Shown here: piece after piece, positions 47,739 to 57,291 of the stretch | How positions within the stretch are numbered: the stretch's first letter is position 1 | Layout: each line of letters begins with the position of its first letter | Assembly (NCBI GenBank): GCA_015665455.1 | Contig: JADFAD010000001.1 | Span: 434,001 to 498,000 of the forward strand | Direction of reading: 5' to 3' | DNA length: 64,000 nt | Origin: Oceanospirillaceae bacterium | GTDB taxonomy: Bacteria; Pseudomonadota; Gammaproteobacteria; Pseudomonadales; Litoribrevibacteraceae | Position numbers and translations under genes: made by a program | The notes under the pieces: model-generated | What the model saw: the letters and a program-made list of their open reading frames with translations, nothing else | Told to the model about the DNA's origin: nothing | The model's database searches: none

Positions 47739-48347
47739 ATGCGTTTGTTTCGTTGGTCTATTGTTTTGTGGTTATTCATCTTGGCTGGATGTTCTTCCCA
47801 GCCCAGTAATATAAATAACGTGTGCTCTATATTTGATGAGAATTCAGATTGGTATGAGGCAGCAAAAGACGTTCAGAAGAAGTGGGGCGTGCCTATCCAT
47901 GTCACAATGGCCTTTATTCATCAGGAGTCTAAATTCATTAGCAGTGCAAAGCCACCACGAACAACGTTCTTATGGATATTTCCAGGGCCAAGGCCTTCTT
48001 CGGCGTATGGCTACGCTCAGGCATTAGATGAAACTTGGGATCATTACATCAGTAAAACGAAAAATTATGGCGCAGATCGAGATGATTTTGAAGACGCAGT
48101 AGATTTTATTGGTTGGTACAATTACACCAGTAATAAAAGAAATGGCATTTCCAAGTGGAATGCCAAACAACTGTACTTGGCTTACCACGAAGGCCACGGT
48201 GGCTACGAAAGAAAGACCTACAAAAAGAAAAAGTGGCTAATGAATGTGTCTACTAAGGTTCAGCGAAGGGCCTCGCAGTATCTTCGTCAATATAAAACGT
48301 GTAAAACGGATCTAGAGCGCAGTTGGTTTAGCAAAACGTTCTTTTAA
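47739..48347 (+). CDS. Lipoprotein with lytic-transglycosylase-like (SLT) domain
   Basis: Probable outer-membrane lipoprotein acting on peptidoglycan. Signal peptide with lipobox LAGC, lipidated C18. The lysozyme-like domain contains AFIHQESKF with candidate catalytic E63, then SSAYGYAQALDETW and YNYTSNKRNGISKWNAKQLY. 202 aa. SD GGAG precedes the ATG. Lies between ligA and a yheU-type gene. Catalytic activity is inferred from the motif. Confidence 0.82.
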   Translation: MRLFRWSIVLWLFILAGCSSQPSNINNVCSIFDENSDWYEAAKDVQKKWGVPIHVTMAFIHQESKFISSAKPPRTTFLWIFPGPRPSSAYGYAQALDETWDHYISKTKNYGADRDDFEDAVDFIGWYNYTSNKRNGISKWNAKQLYLAYHEGHGGYERKTYKKKKWLMNVSTKVQRRASQYLRQYKTCKTDLERSWFSKTFF

Positions 48348-48375
48348 GGATTTGAAGTAAATAGGAGTCTATTTC

Positions 48376-48639
48376 ATGGCAATTGAAGTTCCATGGAAAA
48401 ACCTGTCGCCTGAGGCGTTACAAGGTTTAATTGAGTCGTATATTCACCGTGAGGGGACGGATTATGGAGAATACGAACAATCACTTGAGCAAAAAAGTGA
48501 GCGGTTATTAGCGCTGATAAAGGCGGGTAATGTTGTTATTGCATTTGATGAAGATTCTGAAAGCTGTAACCTGATGTCGAAGCAAGAATGGTCAGAATTA
48601 CAAAATAAATCAGCAGAAGATGAGTACTTCGGATATTAA
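48376..48639 (+). CDS. YheU/UPF0270 family protein
   Basis: 87-aa protein with the family pattern VPWKNLSPEALQGLIESYI, then REGTDYGEYE and an EQKSERLL helix. Function of the family is unknown. It ends 1 base before the convergent thioesterase-like gene. Confidence 0.88.
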   Translation: MAIEVPWKNLSPEALQGLIESYIHREGTDYGEYEQSLEQKSERLLALIKAGNVVIAFDEDSESCNLMSKQEWSELQNKSAEDEYFGY

Positions 48640-48640
48640 G

Positions 48641-49237
48641 CTAACTTGCATCACTGCTTTTGATTTGTTTTTTCTGGTGTTTCAGCGTCTCTTTCCAATG
48701 CTTTATGTGGTCAGGCATTGGGGGAGATCCTGCTTCGAAGGCTTCTAATCCGTCTGTTGGTCCTTTTCCGTTGTCTATTGCGTTCTTAAGAAGTTCTTTG
48801 AAACTGATTACCCCCTTTTTGGAAAGAAATAGTCCTCTGCTGTAGCAAATGGAGCTCGTCTTATTTTGCTTGTTTACAATCTTGTGTTCCATGTAAAGAA
48901 AGCTTCGATCCCAGCAAATAATTTCAGAGGTCACTTTGAAAGGCTCAAAAGGTGACAGCTCTCGCAGGAAGCTAATGTTTCTCGCGTTGATCATGGCTTG
49001 CCACTTCATTTTAGACAGTGAAGTAACTAATCCCAATTGAGAAAATACTTGAATAATGCTCAAATCGAACAGACTGACGTAACGAGTGTTGGTCATGTGG
49101 CCATTAATGTCGAGATCGGTGGGCCATACACGCGACTTGAATTCTATTGTATCCTTTGTCGATACTTTAGCTAGATGCCGCAATCGTCTTAATAATAACA
49201 ACATTCTAAAGTAAAGCTTCATATTCTGGGATGCCAT
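48641..49237 (-). CDS. Hotdog-fold acyl-CoA thioesterase-like protein
   Basis: 198-aa protein of the 4HBT/THEM6-like group: VWPTDLDINGHMTNTRYVSL holds the family's Asp and the N-x-H motif, followed by ARNISFLRELSPFEPFKV and CYSRGLFLSKKG. A hydrophobic/basic N-terminal helix could attach it to the membrane. Probably hydrolyses an acyl thioester; substrate unknown. An in-frame ATG five codons later is an alternative start. Confidence 0.8.
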   Translation of the reverse strand: MASQNMKLYFRMLLLLRRLRHLAKVSTKDTIEFKSRVWPTDLDINGHMTNTRYVSLFDLSIIQVFSQLGLVTSLSKMKWQAMINARNISFLRELSPFEPFKVTSEIICWDRSFLYMEHKIVNKQNKTSSICYSRGLFLSKKGVISFKELLKNAIDNGKGPTDGLEAFEAGSPPMPDHIKHWKETLKHQKKQIKSSDAS

Positions 49238-49327
49238 TTATGGGGTTAAGAGGCGGATTTTAGACATAAGTCCGCTGAAAAATAAAGAATAATTATACTC
49301 TGTATTGAATTCTATTAAGGACATCTT

Positions 49328-50344
49328 TTGTCAGAACATATTCATCTCGAAAAATTTAAACAGGGCAGTGAAGATGATCGCAGGTTTGTCGCCTGGGACA
49401 TAATCATGATGCTGATTTTATTTTCTAATCTTTTCTTCTTAATTGCTGATGCATTAATCACATGGAATGCTTTAGATGGTTTTTGGCGTTCACTTTCTTC
49501 TGGCGCCTTTGATCTTTATATGGACAATGTAGCGCCTAATTTTTTGCTCATTGACGGCGGGTTTGTTGCATTTTTCTTAACCGAATTTTGTGTTAGGTGG
49601 ATCATCAGTTTATATAAGAAAGAATACCCTGGGTGGTTCTTCTTTCCGTTGTTTCATTGGTATGACTTACTGGGTTGTATTCCGCTGGCTGAATTTAGGT
49701 GGTTAAGGTTATTGAGGATTGTTTCTGTTTTGATCCGTTTACACCGTATGGAAGTACTTGATTTGAAAAATAATTTCTTCTATCGACGTCTCGTTAAATA
49801 TCATGAGATCTTAGTTGAGGAGGTTTCTGATAAAGTGGTTTTAAATGTTTTGGATGGCGTTCAAGCTGAGTTTGATAAAGACTATCCGTTAGGGAAGCGA
49901 ATCTTAGAGAATGTGTTTCTGCCGAATAAAGCAGAGCTTGTTCGTTGGATTGCGGCCAGCATTGAAGATTTTATTACCGTTCACTACCACCAGAGTCGCG
50001 ATCAGATTCAAGAAAATATACGAAGTAGGGTTGAAGCCGCCGTTGAAAACCAAAGCGAAGTACAGACATTGGAAAAGCTGCCAGTCGTTGGCGATAAAAT
50101 CAGCCAAGAAATTCAAAGAATGGTGTCTGACGTTGCTTGGCAAGTCATGGACGGGTTGATTCGAGATATCGCAACAGACGGTAAACAGCCGGATATGGAT
50201 TCTATATTGGATGCGTTAACGGGTTCTTTAGTTGGTGAAGAGAATCCTAGACTGCATCAATTAACACGTAAGATGAGTATTGAAATGATCGAAGAGATCA
50301 AACAGCAAGTGGCGGTTAAGAATTGGAGAGAAGATAGGGCTTAA
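49328..50344 (+). CDS. Voltage-sensor-like membrane protein without a pore domain
   Basis: 338 aa. Four hydrophobic segments in the first 141 residues (about 24-41, 70-95, 106-120, 124-141). The last resembles an S4 helix, with Arg at 124, 127, 130, 137 and 140 in RWLRLLRIVSVLIRLHR. No S5-P-S6 pore follows; instead there is a long soluble, mainly helical region of about 195 residues. The TTG start is supported by AAGGA 6 bases upstream. Comparable proteins are annotated as ion transporters, but a channel role is doubtful. Could be a voltage sensor coupled to the cytoplasmic part. Confidence 0.72.
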   Translation: MSEHIHLEKFKQGSEDDRRFVAWDIIMMLILFSNLFFLIADALITWNALDGFWRSLSSGAFDLYMDNVAPNFLLIDGGFVAFFLTEFCVRWIISLYKKEYPGWFFFPLFHWYDLLGCIPLAEFRWLRLLRIVSVLIRLHRMEVLDLKNNFFYRRLVKYHEILVEEVSDKVVLNVLDGVQAEFDKDYPLGKRILENVFLPNKAELVRWIAASIEDFITVHYHQSRDQIQENIRSRVEAAVENQSEVQTLEKLPVVGDKISQEIQRMVSDVAWQVMDGLIRDIATDGKQPDMDSILDALTGSLVGEENPRLHQLTRKMSIEMIEEIKQQVAVKNWREDRA

Positions 50345-50608
50345 TCAGTCTTTTATCCAAGGTTCGTTGAAGAACAAGGGGGCACTGACACGGATCTTAT
50401 GCCCTCTGATGAACTTTCCGTTCATGTAATCTGCAATACCATTAATGACAGCCCTTGATTCTACATTTAAGCGAACCCAAATTATTGCGTCATCATTAAA
50501 AAGTTCCTGCTTTATAATGACGTGCTTTACTCTAGGACTGCGATTAAACAGCTCAAGTACTTCGTCCTCATTCACATCGTTAGGTACATGGTCTATTCGC
50601 ACAAACAT
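50345..50608 (-). CDS. Small RRM-type RNA-binding protein
   Basis: 87-aa protein with the beta-alpha-beta order of an RNA recognition motif: MFVRIDHVPNDVNEDEVLELF (first strand and helix), IIWVRLNVESRAV (RNP1-like position, but without the usual aromatic pair) and a final strand. AGGA precedes the ATG. Its stop abuts the stop of the convergent membrane-protein gene. RNA targets unknown. Confidence 0.7.
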   Translation of the reverse strand: MFVRIDHVPNDVNEDEVLELFNRSPRVKHVIIKQELFNDDAIIWVRLNVESRAVINGIADYMNGKFIRGHKIRVSAPLFFNEPWIKD

Positions 50609-50818
50609 TGTGGTATCCTGATTAGCAATTAATAAGTCAGATTATGGCGCTTAATTCTTTATTTAATCTTAGGTCATACGAAATTGATTTCAGGAATTTC
50701 TCTTGCAATAGTAATGCAGACATATAGAGTTAACAACTTGCCCTAGAAAGCACTATACTTAGCGATCTGAGTTACTTTTTTCCTCATTTTCAAAGACATA
50801 GCCTCAAGGATAGAGCAG

Positions 50819-52789
50819 ATGCCCATAGCTGGCTCAATAGTAAAGAAATTCTTCTCGCCAGCTCGTAGCTTGATGAATCAGCTCACTTACATTCAGAAAT
50901 TCATATTGATCAGTGCCCTTTTCTTATTGCCGGTCGTTTTGCTGGGGTTTGGGTTGGTGAGTGAGATTCAGCGGAATCTTGCAATAACCAAGGTTGAGCA
51001 GCAGGGCCTGCAGATGATGTCGAATGTCTTTAAGCTCATACGAGAGGCATCGGAGTATCGTGATCGATCCATTATCCTGCGAGTGAATGATAAAAAAGAG
51101 ATACGAGAACAGCTTGAAGAGCAGCGTTTAAAAGTTGAGCGCATGATTGTTGAAATTCACGGTACGGTTACAGCCTTTGGCGACAGTGAAATTGACCATC
51201 AATTAAAACAGGTTCATGTCAGCTGGAAGCAACTAAACAGCTATTCTTCTGGGGCTCAGGGCGGGCCGCACATTCAGTTTAAATATTACGACAGCTTTGT
51301 AAGAACGATTCAGGCCTTAGTGGACGTGATTGGTTATCGTACAAAGCTGGTTCATGATCCAAATCTTAATACCTTCTTATTGATTAACATGCTTTCAGAT
51401 GACATGCCTATTGCGCTTAGAGAATTGGGGCGTAGCCGAGCTTACGGCGTGTACGCTTTAAATCAAATGAGCGTCGATCACGATACGTATCTGCAATTGG
51501 ATGAAATCTACGATGATTTAACAGACAGTTTTCACTTGCTCAGTAATAACATGGGTTACGCTGTTGCGGAAAACCAGAAGTACCGAATTCCTTTGCAGCG
51601 AGGTGTAGATCGAGTCATAAGCGGTGTTCTGCAAGGCAGAGACTTAATGTATGACGAAATTATTGAAGCTGATCGTAGAGTCATGGGGTGGGAAGACTAT
51701 TACACTCAGCTCTCGAATATACATGCCGGCGTTTATGACTTTGTTGATGAGCTTATAGGCATCGTCATCAAACAATTGGACGATCGTGCAAATGAGGAAA
51801 GGTACAAATTAAATTGGTTTGTCATTCTTACTCTTGGGTTACTACTGGTTATTATTTACTTATATGCAGGGATGTACAGATCCATTCACGACACGTTGAG
51901 AACCTTTGTTGAGCGAGCAAAATCAGTTTCTGAAGGCAATCTTGATATTACAATGCCTGTGCAAACTCGAGATGAAATGCGTGAGCTTGCTTTAAGTTTT
52001 AATGGAATGGTTGATCAGTTAGCTCAAAACCAAAAGGATCTCGTCGAGGCTAGGAAGTTGGCATCCTTAGGGCATTTGGTTGCGGGCATTGCTCATGAGA
52101 TGAATACTCCTTTAGGGGTGTCTCTTACCGCGTTAAGTTACTTGGATGATAAATATACGGCTGCCGGTAAACTGTTTGCGGCTGGCGCGTTGTCAGAAAA
52201 AGACTTTAATGAGTTGATGACGGCAAACGAAGAGTCTCTGGATTTAATCAGAAGAAACTTAGCAAAAGCGTCTAATTTAGTCTCAACGTTTAAGATGCTG
52301 TCCGTCAGCAGTGATTCTGAAAAGTGGCGGCATATTGAGTTGAAGTCGTATCTTTATGAGTTGCCAATTCGGTTGGATCTTTCACGGGAGCAGAGCGATC
52401 GAGTCATTGTTGTTTGTAAGGATAATATCTCTCTGTTTATCGATGAAGAGCGGTTATCCACTTTATTTTCTGTGCTGATTAACAATGCATTTATTCATGG
52501 TTATGGAAGTGGCGAGGAAGGGGAAGTGACTATCTCTGCTCGTTTAAGCGGGGAGAACCTCCTCATTACTGTAGAAGATCATGGTAGAGGTGTTGACGAG
52601 GCGCTGGCGGAACAAATTTTTGATCCGTTTGTTACAACAACCCGAAATCAAGGCGGCGCTGGTTTGGGTCTCCACATTGCTTTTAACATTGTGTCACAAG
52701 CCTTGTTTGGTCAAATAAAGTGTGTCTCTAAGCTGGGGCGGTTTACTCGATTTGAGATTTCCATGCCAATTGATTTTAGAGAACATTAA
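50819..52789 (+). CDS. Sensor histidine kinase, orphan
   Basis: 656-aa membrane kinase. First transmembrane helix about residues 28-50, a periplasmic helical sensor region (about 51-330), a second helix (about 336-356), HAMP, then HisKA with H426 in LVAGIAHEMNTPLG. A HATPase domain follows (INNAFIHGYGSG, VEDHGRGV, GGAGLGLHIAF). No receiver domain and no adjacent response regulator, so the partner is unknown. The next gene encodes a TetR regulator, which is not a phosphorelay partner. Confidence 0.88.
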   Translation: MPIAGSIVKKFFSPARSLMNQLTYIQKFILISALFLLPVVLLGFGLVSEIQRNLAITKVEQQGLQMMSNVFKLIREASEYRDRSIILRVNDKKEIREQLEEQRLKVERMIVEIHGTVTAFGDSEIDHQLKQVHVSWKQLNSYSSGAQGGPHIQFKYYDSFVRTIQALVDVIGYRTKLVHDPNLNTFLLINMLSDDMPIALRELGRSRAYGVYALNQMSVDHDTYLQLDEIYDDLTDSFHLLSNNMGYAVAENQKYRIPLQRGVDRVISGVLQGRDLMYDEIIEADRRVMGWEDYYTQLSNIHAGVYDFVDELIGIVIKQLDDRANEERYKLNWFVILTLGLLLVIIYLYAGMYRSIHDTLRTFVERAKSVSEGNLDITMPVQTRDEMRELALSFNGMVDQLAQNQKDLVEARKLASLGHLVAGIAHEMNTPLGVSLTALSYLDDKYTAAGKLFAAGALSEKDFNELMTANEESLDLIRRNLAKASNLVSTFKMLSVSSDSEKWRHIELKSYLYELPIRLDLSREQSDRVIVVCKDNISLFIDEERLSTLFSVLINNAFIHGYGSGEEGEVTISARLSGENLLITVEDHGRGVDEALAEQIFDPFVTTTRNQGGAGLGLHIAFNIVSQALFGQIKCVSKLGRFTRFEISMPIDFREH

Positions 52790-52846
52790 AAAATACTAAA
52801 AAAGATTGAACCTATCATTTCTTCGTTTGTCTTAATCTCCTGCACT

Positions 52847-52883
52847 GTAAACATAAATTAATCATTGATTAATTTATGTTTAC
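52847..52883. promoter_or_regulatory. Perfect 37-bp palindrome, probable TetR operator
   Basis: The 18-base arms 52847-52864 and 52866-52883 are exact reverse complements around a single T at 52865; the core reads TTAATCATTGATTAA. It lies 41 bases before the chosen tetR start and contains the upstream ATG at 52876. Size and symmetry fit an operator for autoregulation. Confidence 0.8.
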
Positions 52884-52923
52884 CAAGAACTTCCTTTTCT
52901 ATATTCAACCGAATGTATTTAAT

Positions 52924-53559
52924 ATGTCTAAATCTCCTGTAGGAAGACCTGCTGTTTCAGATGCAAATGAGACATCAGTTAGAGAACGATTGCTGCTAGC
53001 CGCAAAAAAATCGTTTTTAGAAGATAGCTATGAAAAAGTTTCAACGCGTCACATTGCAACCTTAGCTGATACCAGCATTGCTATGATTCGGTACTATTTT
53101 GGCAGCAAGGAAGGCTTGTATCAGGAACTCATTCGAACTCAGTTTATACCTATTGCTGAACGTCTGATTTCTTTACAGAACTCTGACGACGTGGACAGCC
53201 TAGAGTCCTTTTTTAAAGTTTATTATGAAACCATGGTGCCAGATCAGCAGTTTCCGTTATTAATGATGCGGACGCTCTCCTTGAAGCAAGGGCCCAGTCG
53301 AAAGTACATATTAGATCAGATCGTTGATCCGATGCGTCATACGATTCATAAAATTATTAAACGACTTCAGAACAAAGGAAAGATCGATGCCTCCTTGGAT
53401 GCCGAAATGATTGGTATCAGCATGCTGAGCTTAGCGGTGATGCCTATGCTTGCAAAGAGTGTGTTCGAATACCACAAAGGCGAAAATTTGGGGTTAGAAT
53501 TCTACTTGGACTTGGCAAAGCATAACGGCCAAATTCTTCAAAGTGGATTACGCAGTTAA
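52924..53559 (+). CDS. TetR/AcrR-family transcriptional regulator
   Basis: DNA-binding helix-turn-helix in residues 15-65 (VSTRHIATLADTSIAMIRYYFGSKEGLYQEL) and an all-helical ligand-binding domain. 211 aa from ATG 52924; an ATG at 52876 would add 16 residues, but it lies inside the palindrome, which is better read as operator. Ligand unknown. It could also control the neighbouring kinase or the convergent pap gene. Confidence 0.88.
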   Translation: MSKSPVGRPAVSDANETSVRERLLLAAKKSFLEDSYEKVSTRHIATLADTSIAMIRYYFGSKEGLYQELIRTQFIPIAERLISLQNSDDVDSLESFFKVYYETMVPDQQFPLLMMRTLSLKQGPSRKYILDQIVDPMRHTIHKIIKRLQNKGKIDASLDAEMIGISMLSLAVMPMLAKSVFEYHKGENLGLEFYLDLAKHNGQILQSGLRS

Positions 53560-53565
53560 CGTGTT

Positions 53566-55095
53566 CTATAGGTCAGAGTTGTCTCTGAGTTTGAGTTGCT
53601 TTTGAAGGGTTGTGCAGACGGTCTTCAATATTTGTATTCGGGCATAGTATTTATTGTTTGCAGGAATGACATGCCAAGGAGCACTTTTTGTGCTTGTTAG
53701 ATTGATCATGTCATTGACTGCTTGCTCGTAGTCCTTCCATTTAGATCTGTTTCGATAATCTTCTTCAGTGATTTTAAAGCGCTTGTAGGGGATGCTTTCT
53801 CTTTCTTTGAATCGTTTTAGTTGTTCGTCCTTATCTATGTGGAGCCAGAACTTCAGAACGGGAATCTGTTCCGAGGCAAGTTGCATTTCAAAGTCGTTAA
53901 TTTCTTCGTAGGATCGTTGCCATTCCGAGTGGCTGGCAAGTTCTTCAACGCGCTCAACTAAGACTCTGCCGTACCAACTGCGATCAAAAATGGTCATTTT
54001 TCCAGGGCGAGGAATCTTGCGCCAAAACCTCCAAAGATAATGATGTGATAGCTCTTCACTGCTGGGGGCTGCAATAGGGACGACTCGATAGAACCCTGCA
54101 TCAATCGCGTTTGTAAGGCGTCGAATAGCGCCCCCTTTACCTGCTGCATCCCATCCTTCAAATACCATTACACATGCTTGGCCTTCTTCTTGGCATTGAT
54201 GGATCAGCTTGTGGACTTTGGTCTGCCACTTCTTGAGTTCTTTCTTGTACGTTTGTTTGTCTAACGTAAGACTCAAATCTACCGTTTCAAGCGGTTTTAC
54301 ATTGGATGTATTTAAGGAATAAGAAGTGATTTCAGTCGTCGGTCTTAGGGCGTTTTTATCTGATAACTTAGCCGTGATTTGCTCGGAGATTAACTTACCA
54401 ACATGAATGTTTCGTTGGAAAGGGTGTGTGGAATCGATTAGGTTCCATGGCGCATTGGCCTGATTTGTGTGTTTAATTACTTGGCTAATGGTGGACTTGG
54501 CTGCTTTAAAATCATCATAGATGTGGCTGTCTTGTTTATGAATTTTCCAAACTTTGTGCAGGTATTTTCGATCTTCTTTTAAGCGTAATTTTAATTCTTT
54601 TTCAGGTAGGTGTAGCCAAATTTTGATCAGTAAAACACCGTTGTCGGTTAAGGTTTTTTCAAAGTGATTGCTTAACTCGGTACGTTGATCCAGTTCTGAT
54701 TGGTTAATCATTCCCGTTAGCTTTTGTATGAGGCTATAGGATGTCCAGTCCCGTAAACATAAACCGATGCTGCCTTTGGGTGGCAAATCTTTCCAGTAGC
54801 GCCACATAAAGGGTTTTTGTTTTTCTTCTTCCGTTGGTATGCCATAAGCATTGGCTTGAAGGAATCTCGGATCCATCCACTCGTGAAGAATATTTAGGGT
54901 TTCGTGGCGTCCTGAACGGTCATCACCACCAATGACGATTAGAACAGATAAGTTGGATTCTTTAAGCGCCAACTGAAGTTGGATAAGTTCAGATCTGAGA
55001 GGTAAAACTGCTTCTTTGTAGTCTTTTTTGGATAGATCTGATGTTTGTGGCAAGTTAGATATCCTGCTGAAATGATTATTGAGATGGTGCTTCAA
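53566..55095 (-). CDS. pap: Polyphosphate:AMP phosphotransferase (tandem PPK2 domains)
   Basis: Makes ADP from AMP and polyphosphate. Two fused PPK2 domains: the N-terminal one has GGDDRSGRHET, where Arg replaces the usual Walker Lys, and WRYWKDLPPKG. The C-terminal one has an intact FEGWDAAGKGGAIRRL (about residue 310), HYLWRFWRKIP and DRSWYGRVLVERVE. 509 aa, the size of class II PPK2 enzymes. Start is TTG at 55095: an in-frame stop lies shortly upstream and no ATG follows for a long way; the SD is weak. Confidence 0.9.
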   Translation of the reverse strand: MKHHLNNHFSRISNLPQTSDLSKKDYKEAVLPLRSELIQLQLALKESNLSVLIVIGGDDRSGRHETLNILHEWMDPRFLQANAYGIPTEEEKQKPFMWRYWKDLPPKGSIGLCLRDWTSYSLIQKLTGMINQSELDQRTELSNHFEKTLTDNGVLLIKIWLHLPEKELKLRLKEDRKYLHKVWKIHKQDSHIYDDFKAAKSTISQVIKHTNQANAPWNLIDSTHPFQRNIHVGKLISEQITAKLSDKNALRPTTEITSYSLNTSNVKPLETVDLSLTLDKQTYKKELKKWQTKVHKLIHQCQEEGQACVMVFEGWDAAGKGGAIRRLTNAIDAGFYRVVPIAAPSSEELSHHYLWRFWRKIPRPGKMTIFDRSWYGRVLVERVEELASHSEWQRSYEEINDFEMQLASEQIPVLKFWLHIDKDEQLKRFKERESIPYKRFKITEEDYRNRSKWKDYEQAVNDMINLTSTKSAPWHVIPANNKYYARIQILKTVCTTLQKQLKLRDNSDL

Positions 55096-55173
55096 TAAAG
55101 ATTTAACATCAGGTTTGTCCGTTTAGCCAGAGGTTTAATTCGTGAGAAAGAGACGTGCTAGGGTAAAGAGGGG

Positions 55174-55201
55174 GATCAGGAAGCGGTCATGCTTCCTGAT
55201 C
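55174..55201 (-). terminator. Perfect 11-bp hairpin after the SulP gene
   Basis: GATCAGGAAGC (55174-55184) and GCTTCCTGATC (55191-55201) pair perfectly around a 6-base loop, 18 bases after the SulP stop in its direction of transcription. The sequence beyond it on the minus strand is C/T-rich rather than a pure T run, so termination may be partial. Confidence 0.65.
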
Positions 55202-55219
55202 GATAAGCAGAGGTTGGCT

Positions 55220-56752
55220 TTATGCCAGCTTATCCGTTGCAACGTGGTAGTTTGGATCTTCCATCACGTTTACTTCGACTAAGTCTCCCGCATTTTTCAG
55301 TAGTATTTTACATTCTGCGCTTAGGTGGCGAAGGTGAAGTTTCTTGCCTGCTTTTATGTAACGCTCAGCGAGTGTATCCAGAGCTTCGATGCCTGAGTGA
55401 TCGGAAACACGAGAGTGTTGGAAATCAATAATGACATCTTCAGGGTCTTTTTTAGGATCAAACAGTTCTAGGAAGTTAGCCACTGAGCCAAAGAACAATG
55501 GCCCGTGTAGCTTATAAATACGGCTGCCGTTTTGATCTTCTGAATCAACGTAAATATGTTTTGCATGTTCCCAAGCAAATACCAGTGCTGAAACGATTAC
55601 GCCAACGATCACTGCAATTGCAAGATCCGTCGCAACGGTAACTCCAGATACTAAGACGATTACAAACGCATCTTGCTTTGGAATCTTTCGTATAATACGG
55701 AAGCTCGACCACTCAAATGTGCCGATCACAACCATGAACATAACACCAATGAGTGCCGCAACTGGGATTTGTTCGATAAGATCAGATGCAACCAAGATGT
55801 AGAGCAATAAACACACTGCGCCAGTTATTCCGGATAGTCGACCACGGCCACCAGAGTTTACGTTGATCATACTTTGTCCGATCATTGCACAACCGCCCAT
55901 ACCACCGAAAAAGCCTGTCGTAATGTTTGCAGCGCCTTGGGCAATACATTCTTTGTTACCGCGACCGCGAGTTTCAGTCAGCTCATCAATTAAGCTCAGT
56001 GTTAGAAGGCTTTCGATTAGGCCAATGGCTGCAAGAATCAAAGAATAAGGAAGTATGATATAAAGCGTTTCAAGGTTCAGCTCTACCATTGGGATGTGGA
56101 ATTCAGGCAGTCCACCACCAATTGAAGCAACATCGCCCACTGTTTTAGTGCTTAAGTCCAAGCCAATAACAGCCAAAGAAACAACCAGGATCGCCGCAAG
56201 TGATGACGGGATAGCAGTGGTTAACTTAGGTAGGAAATGAATAATGAACATGGTAACAGCAATCAAACCCAGCATCATGTAAAGCATGCTGCCTTCCATC
56301 CACTCCATAGTGCCTGTGGTTGGGTCTTCTACTTGGAATTGCCCTAGCTGAGCTAAGAAGATAACAATAGCGAGGCCATTCACAAAACCTAGCATAACTG
56401 GGTGGGGGACCATCCTAATAAATTTACCGAGTTTAAATATCCCTGCTGCGATTTGAATTATTCCCATCAGCACCACAGTTGCGAATAGATATTCAACTCC
56501 GTGTTCTTTAACAAGAGACACCATAACAACGGCCAAAGCGCCAGTTGCGCCGGAGATCATTCCGGGGCGACCACCAAATGCAGCAGTAATTAATCCAATA
56601 AAGAAGGCGGCGTAAAGACCTACCAGTGGTTCAACACCGGCAACGAAAGCAAAAGCAACAGCTTCTGGGACAAGGGCAAGAGAAACGGTTAATCCTGAAA
56701 GAATGTCGTTCTTTGCATTTGCAGGAGTGTATCTATTTATGAGAGAGAACAT
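55220..56752 (-). CDS. SulP-family anion transporter with STAS domain
   Basis: 510-aa polytopic transporter: signature [21 protein letters not shown] at the N-terminus, about a dozen hydrophobic segments, and a cytoplasmic STAS domain (about 410-505: [17 protein letters not shown]). The STAS serine region reads [12 protein letters not shown]. Substrate could be sulfate, bicarbonate or another anion and cannot be assigned. AAGG precedes the ATG. Divergent from the acnB-like gene across a 569-base gap. Confidence 0.9.
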   Translation of the reverse strand: MFSLINRYTPANAKNDILSGLTVSLALVPEAVAFAFVAGVEPLVGLYAAFFIGLITAAFGGRPGMISGATGALAVVMVSLVKEHGVEYLFATVVLMGIIQIAAGIFKLGKFIRMVPHPVMLGFVNGLAIVIFLAQLGQFQVEDPTTGTMEWMEGSMLYMMLGLIAVTMFIIHFLPKLTTAIPSSLAAILVVSLAVIGLDLSTKTVGDVASIGGGLPEFHIPMVELNLETLYIILPYSLILAAIGLIESLLTLSLIDELTETRGRGNKECIAQGAANITTGFFGGMGGCAMIGQSMINVNSGGRGRLSGITGAVCLLLYILVASDLIEQIPVAALIGVMFMVVIGTFEWSSFRIIRKIPKQDAFVIVLVSGVTVATDLAIAVIVGVIVSALVFAWEHAKHIYVDSEDQNGSRIYKLHGPLFFGSVANFLELFDPKKDPEDVIIDFQHSRVSDHSGIEALDTLAERYIKAGKKLHLRHLSAECKILLKNAGDLVEVNVMEDPNYHVATDKLA

Positions 56753-57193
56753 TGTGTGCCTTTTTTACAGATGTTAAATACTTTTACTACGAGAGTTTGA
56801 GTGATTTAACTTTACTGACTGGTTTTAAGGGGCGTTTGTTAGTTTGGTCAAAAATCGCGCGAAATTCTAACAAATTTTGAACTAATCAGACAGAACAAAA
56901 TAATGAGATAAGAGAAAGGCTTTTTCAGTGCTTAGATGCGGTTATTTTCTAAGCGTAAAAGTACCGGCCTAAGTCGGCTTTTTATGAGTAAATATTCATG
57001 AATCTATTTGGGAAAGGCGGTAATTTTCCCTTCTTCAATGGCTAATGGGAAAGAAAACCCAAAATAGTGCAAATTTTGACCTTGCTAGATGTCCATGCCC
57101 TTTCTTTGTACGTTTTTACCCGTATTCATGAGATGAATAGCGAATATAATCAAGATTTCCTACATTTATGGCTAAAAATATCTAGGCTTACCT

Positions 57194-57222
57194 TTAATTC
57201 ATAGGGGGACCTAACCTATAAT
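57194..57222 (+). promoter_or_regulatory. Sigma-70 promoter for the acnB-like gene
   Basis: A perfect TATAAT at 57217-57222 with a TTAATT at 57194-57199, spacer 17 bases. Predicted start near 57229 gives a leader of about 93 bases. Confidence 0.6.
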
Positions 57223-57240
57223 TCGGCCGATAATTTTGTA

Positions 57241-57291
57241 GGGGAGCCCCGTGTGCTCCTGGCCAGTGACCGGAAAAACATAATGGTCACG
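57241..57291 (+). other. Structured leader of the acnB-like mRNA
   Basis: Two inverted repeats lie between the promoter and the start codon: GGAGC with GCTCC around a 7-base loop, then GTGACC (57266-57271) with GGTCAC (57285-57290). They could form consecutive hairpins in the 5' leader. No known riboswitch was recognised. Confidence 0.4.

Noticed and set aside
53573-53588. Small hairpin TCAGAG/CTCTGA after the TetR gene, possible terminator
   Set aside because: Only 6 bp, no T run, and it lies inside the end of the convergent pap coding sequence.
57226-57233. Perfect GCCGATAA sigma-28 -10 element upstream of the acnB-like gene
   Set aside because: No TAAA-like -35 at the required 15-base spacing (GGAC is there instead), and the gene is metabolic; a TATAAT promoter overlaps it.
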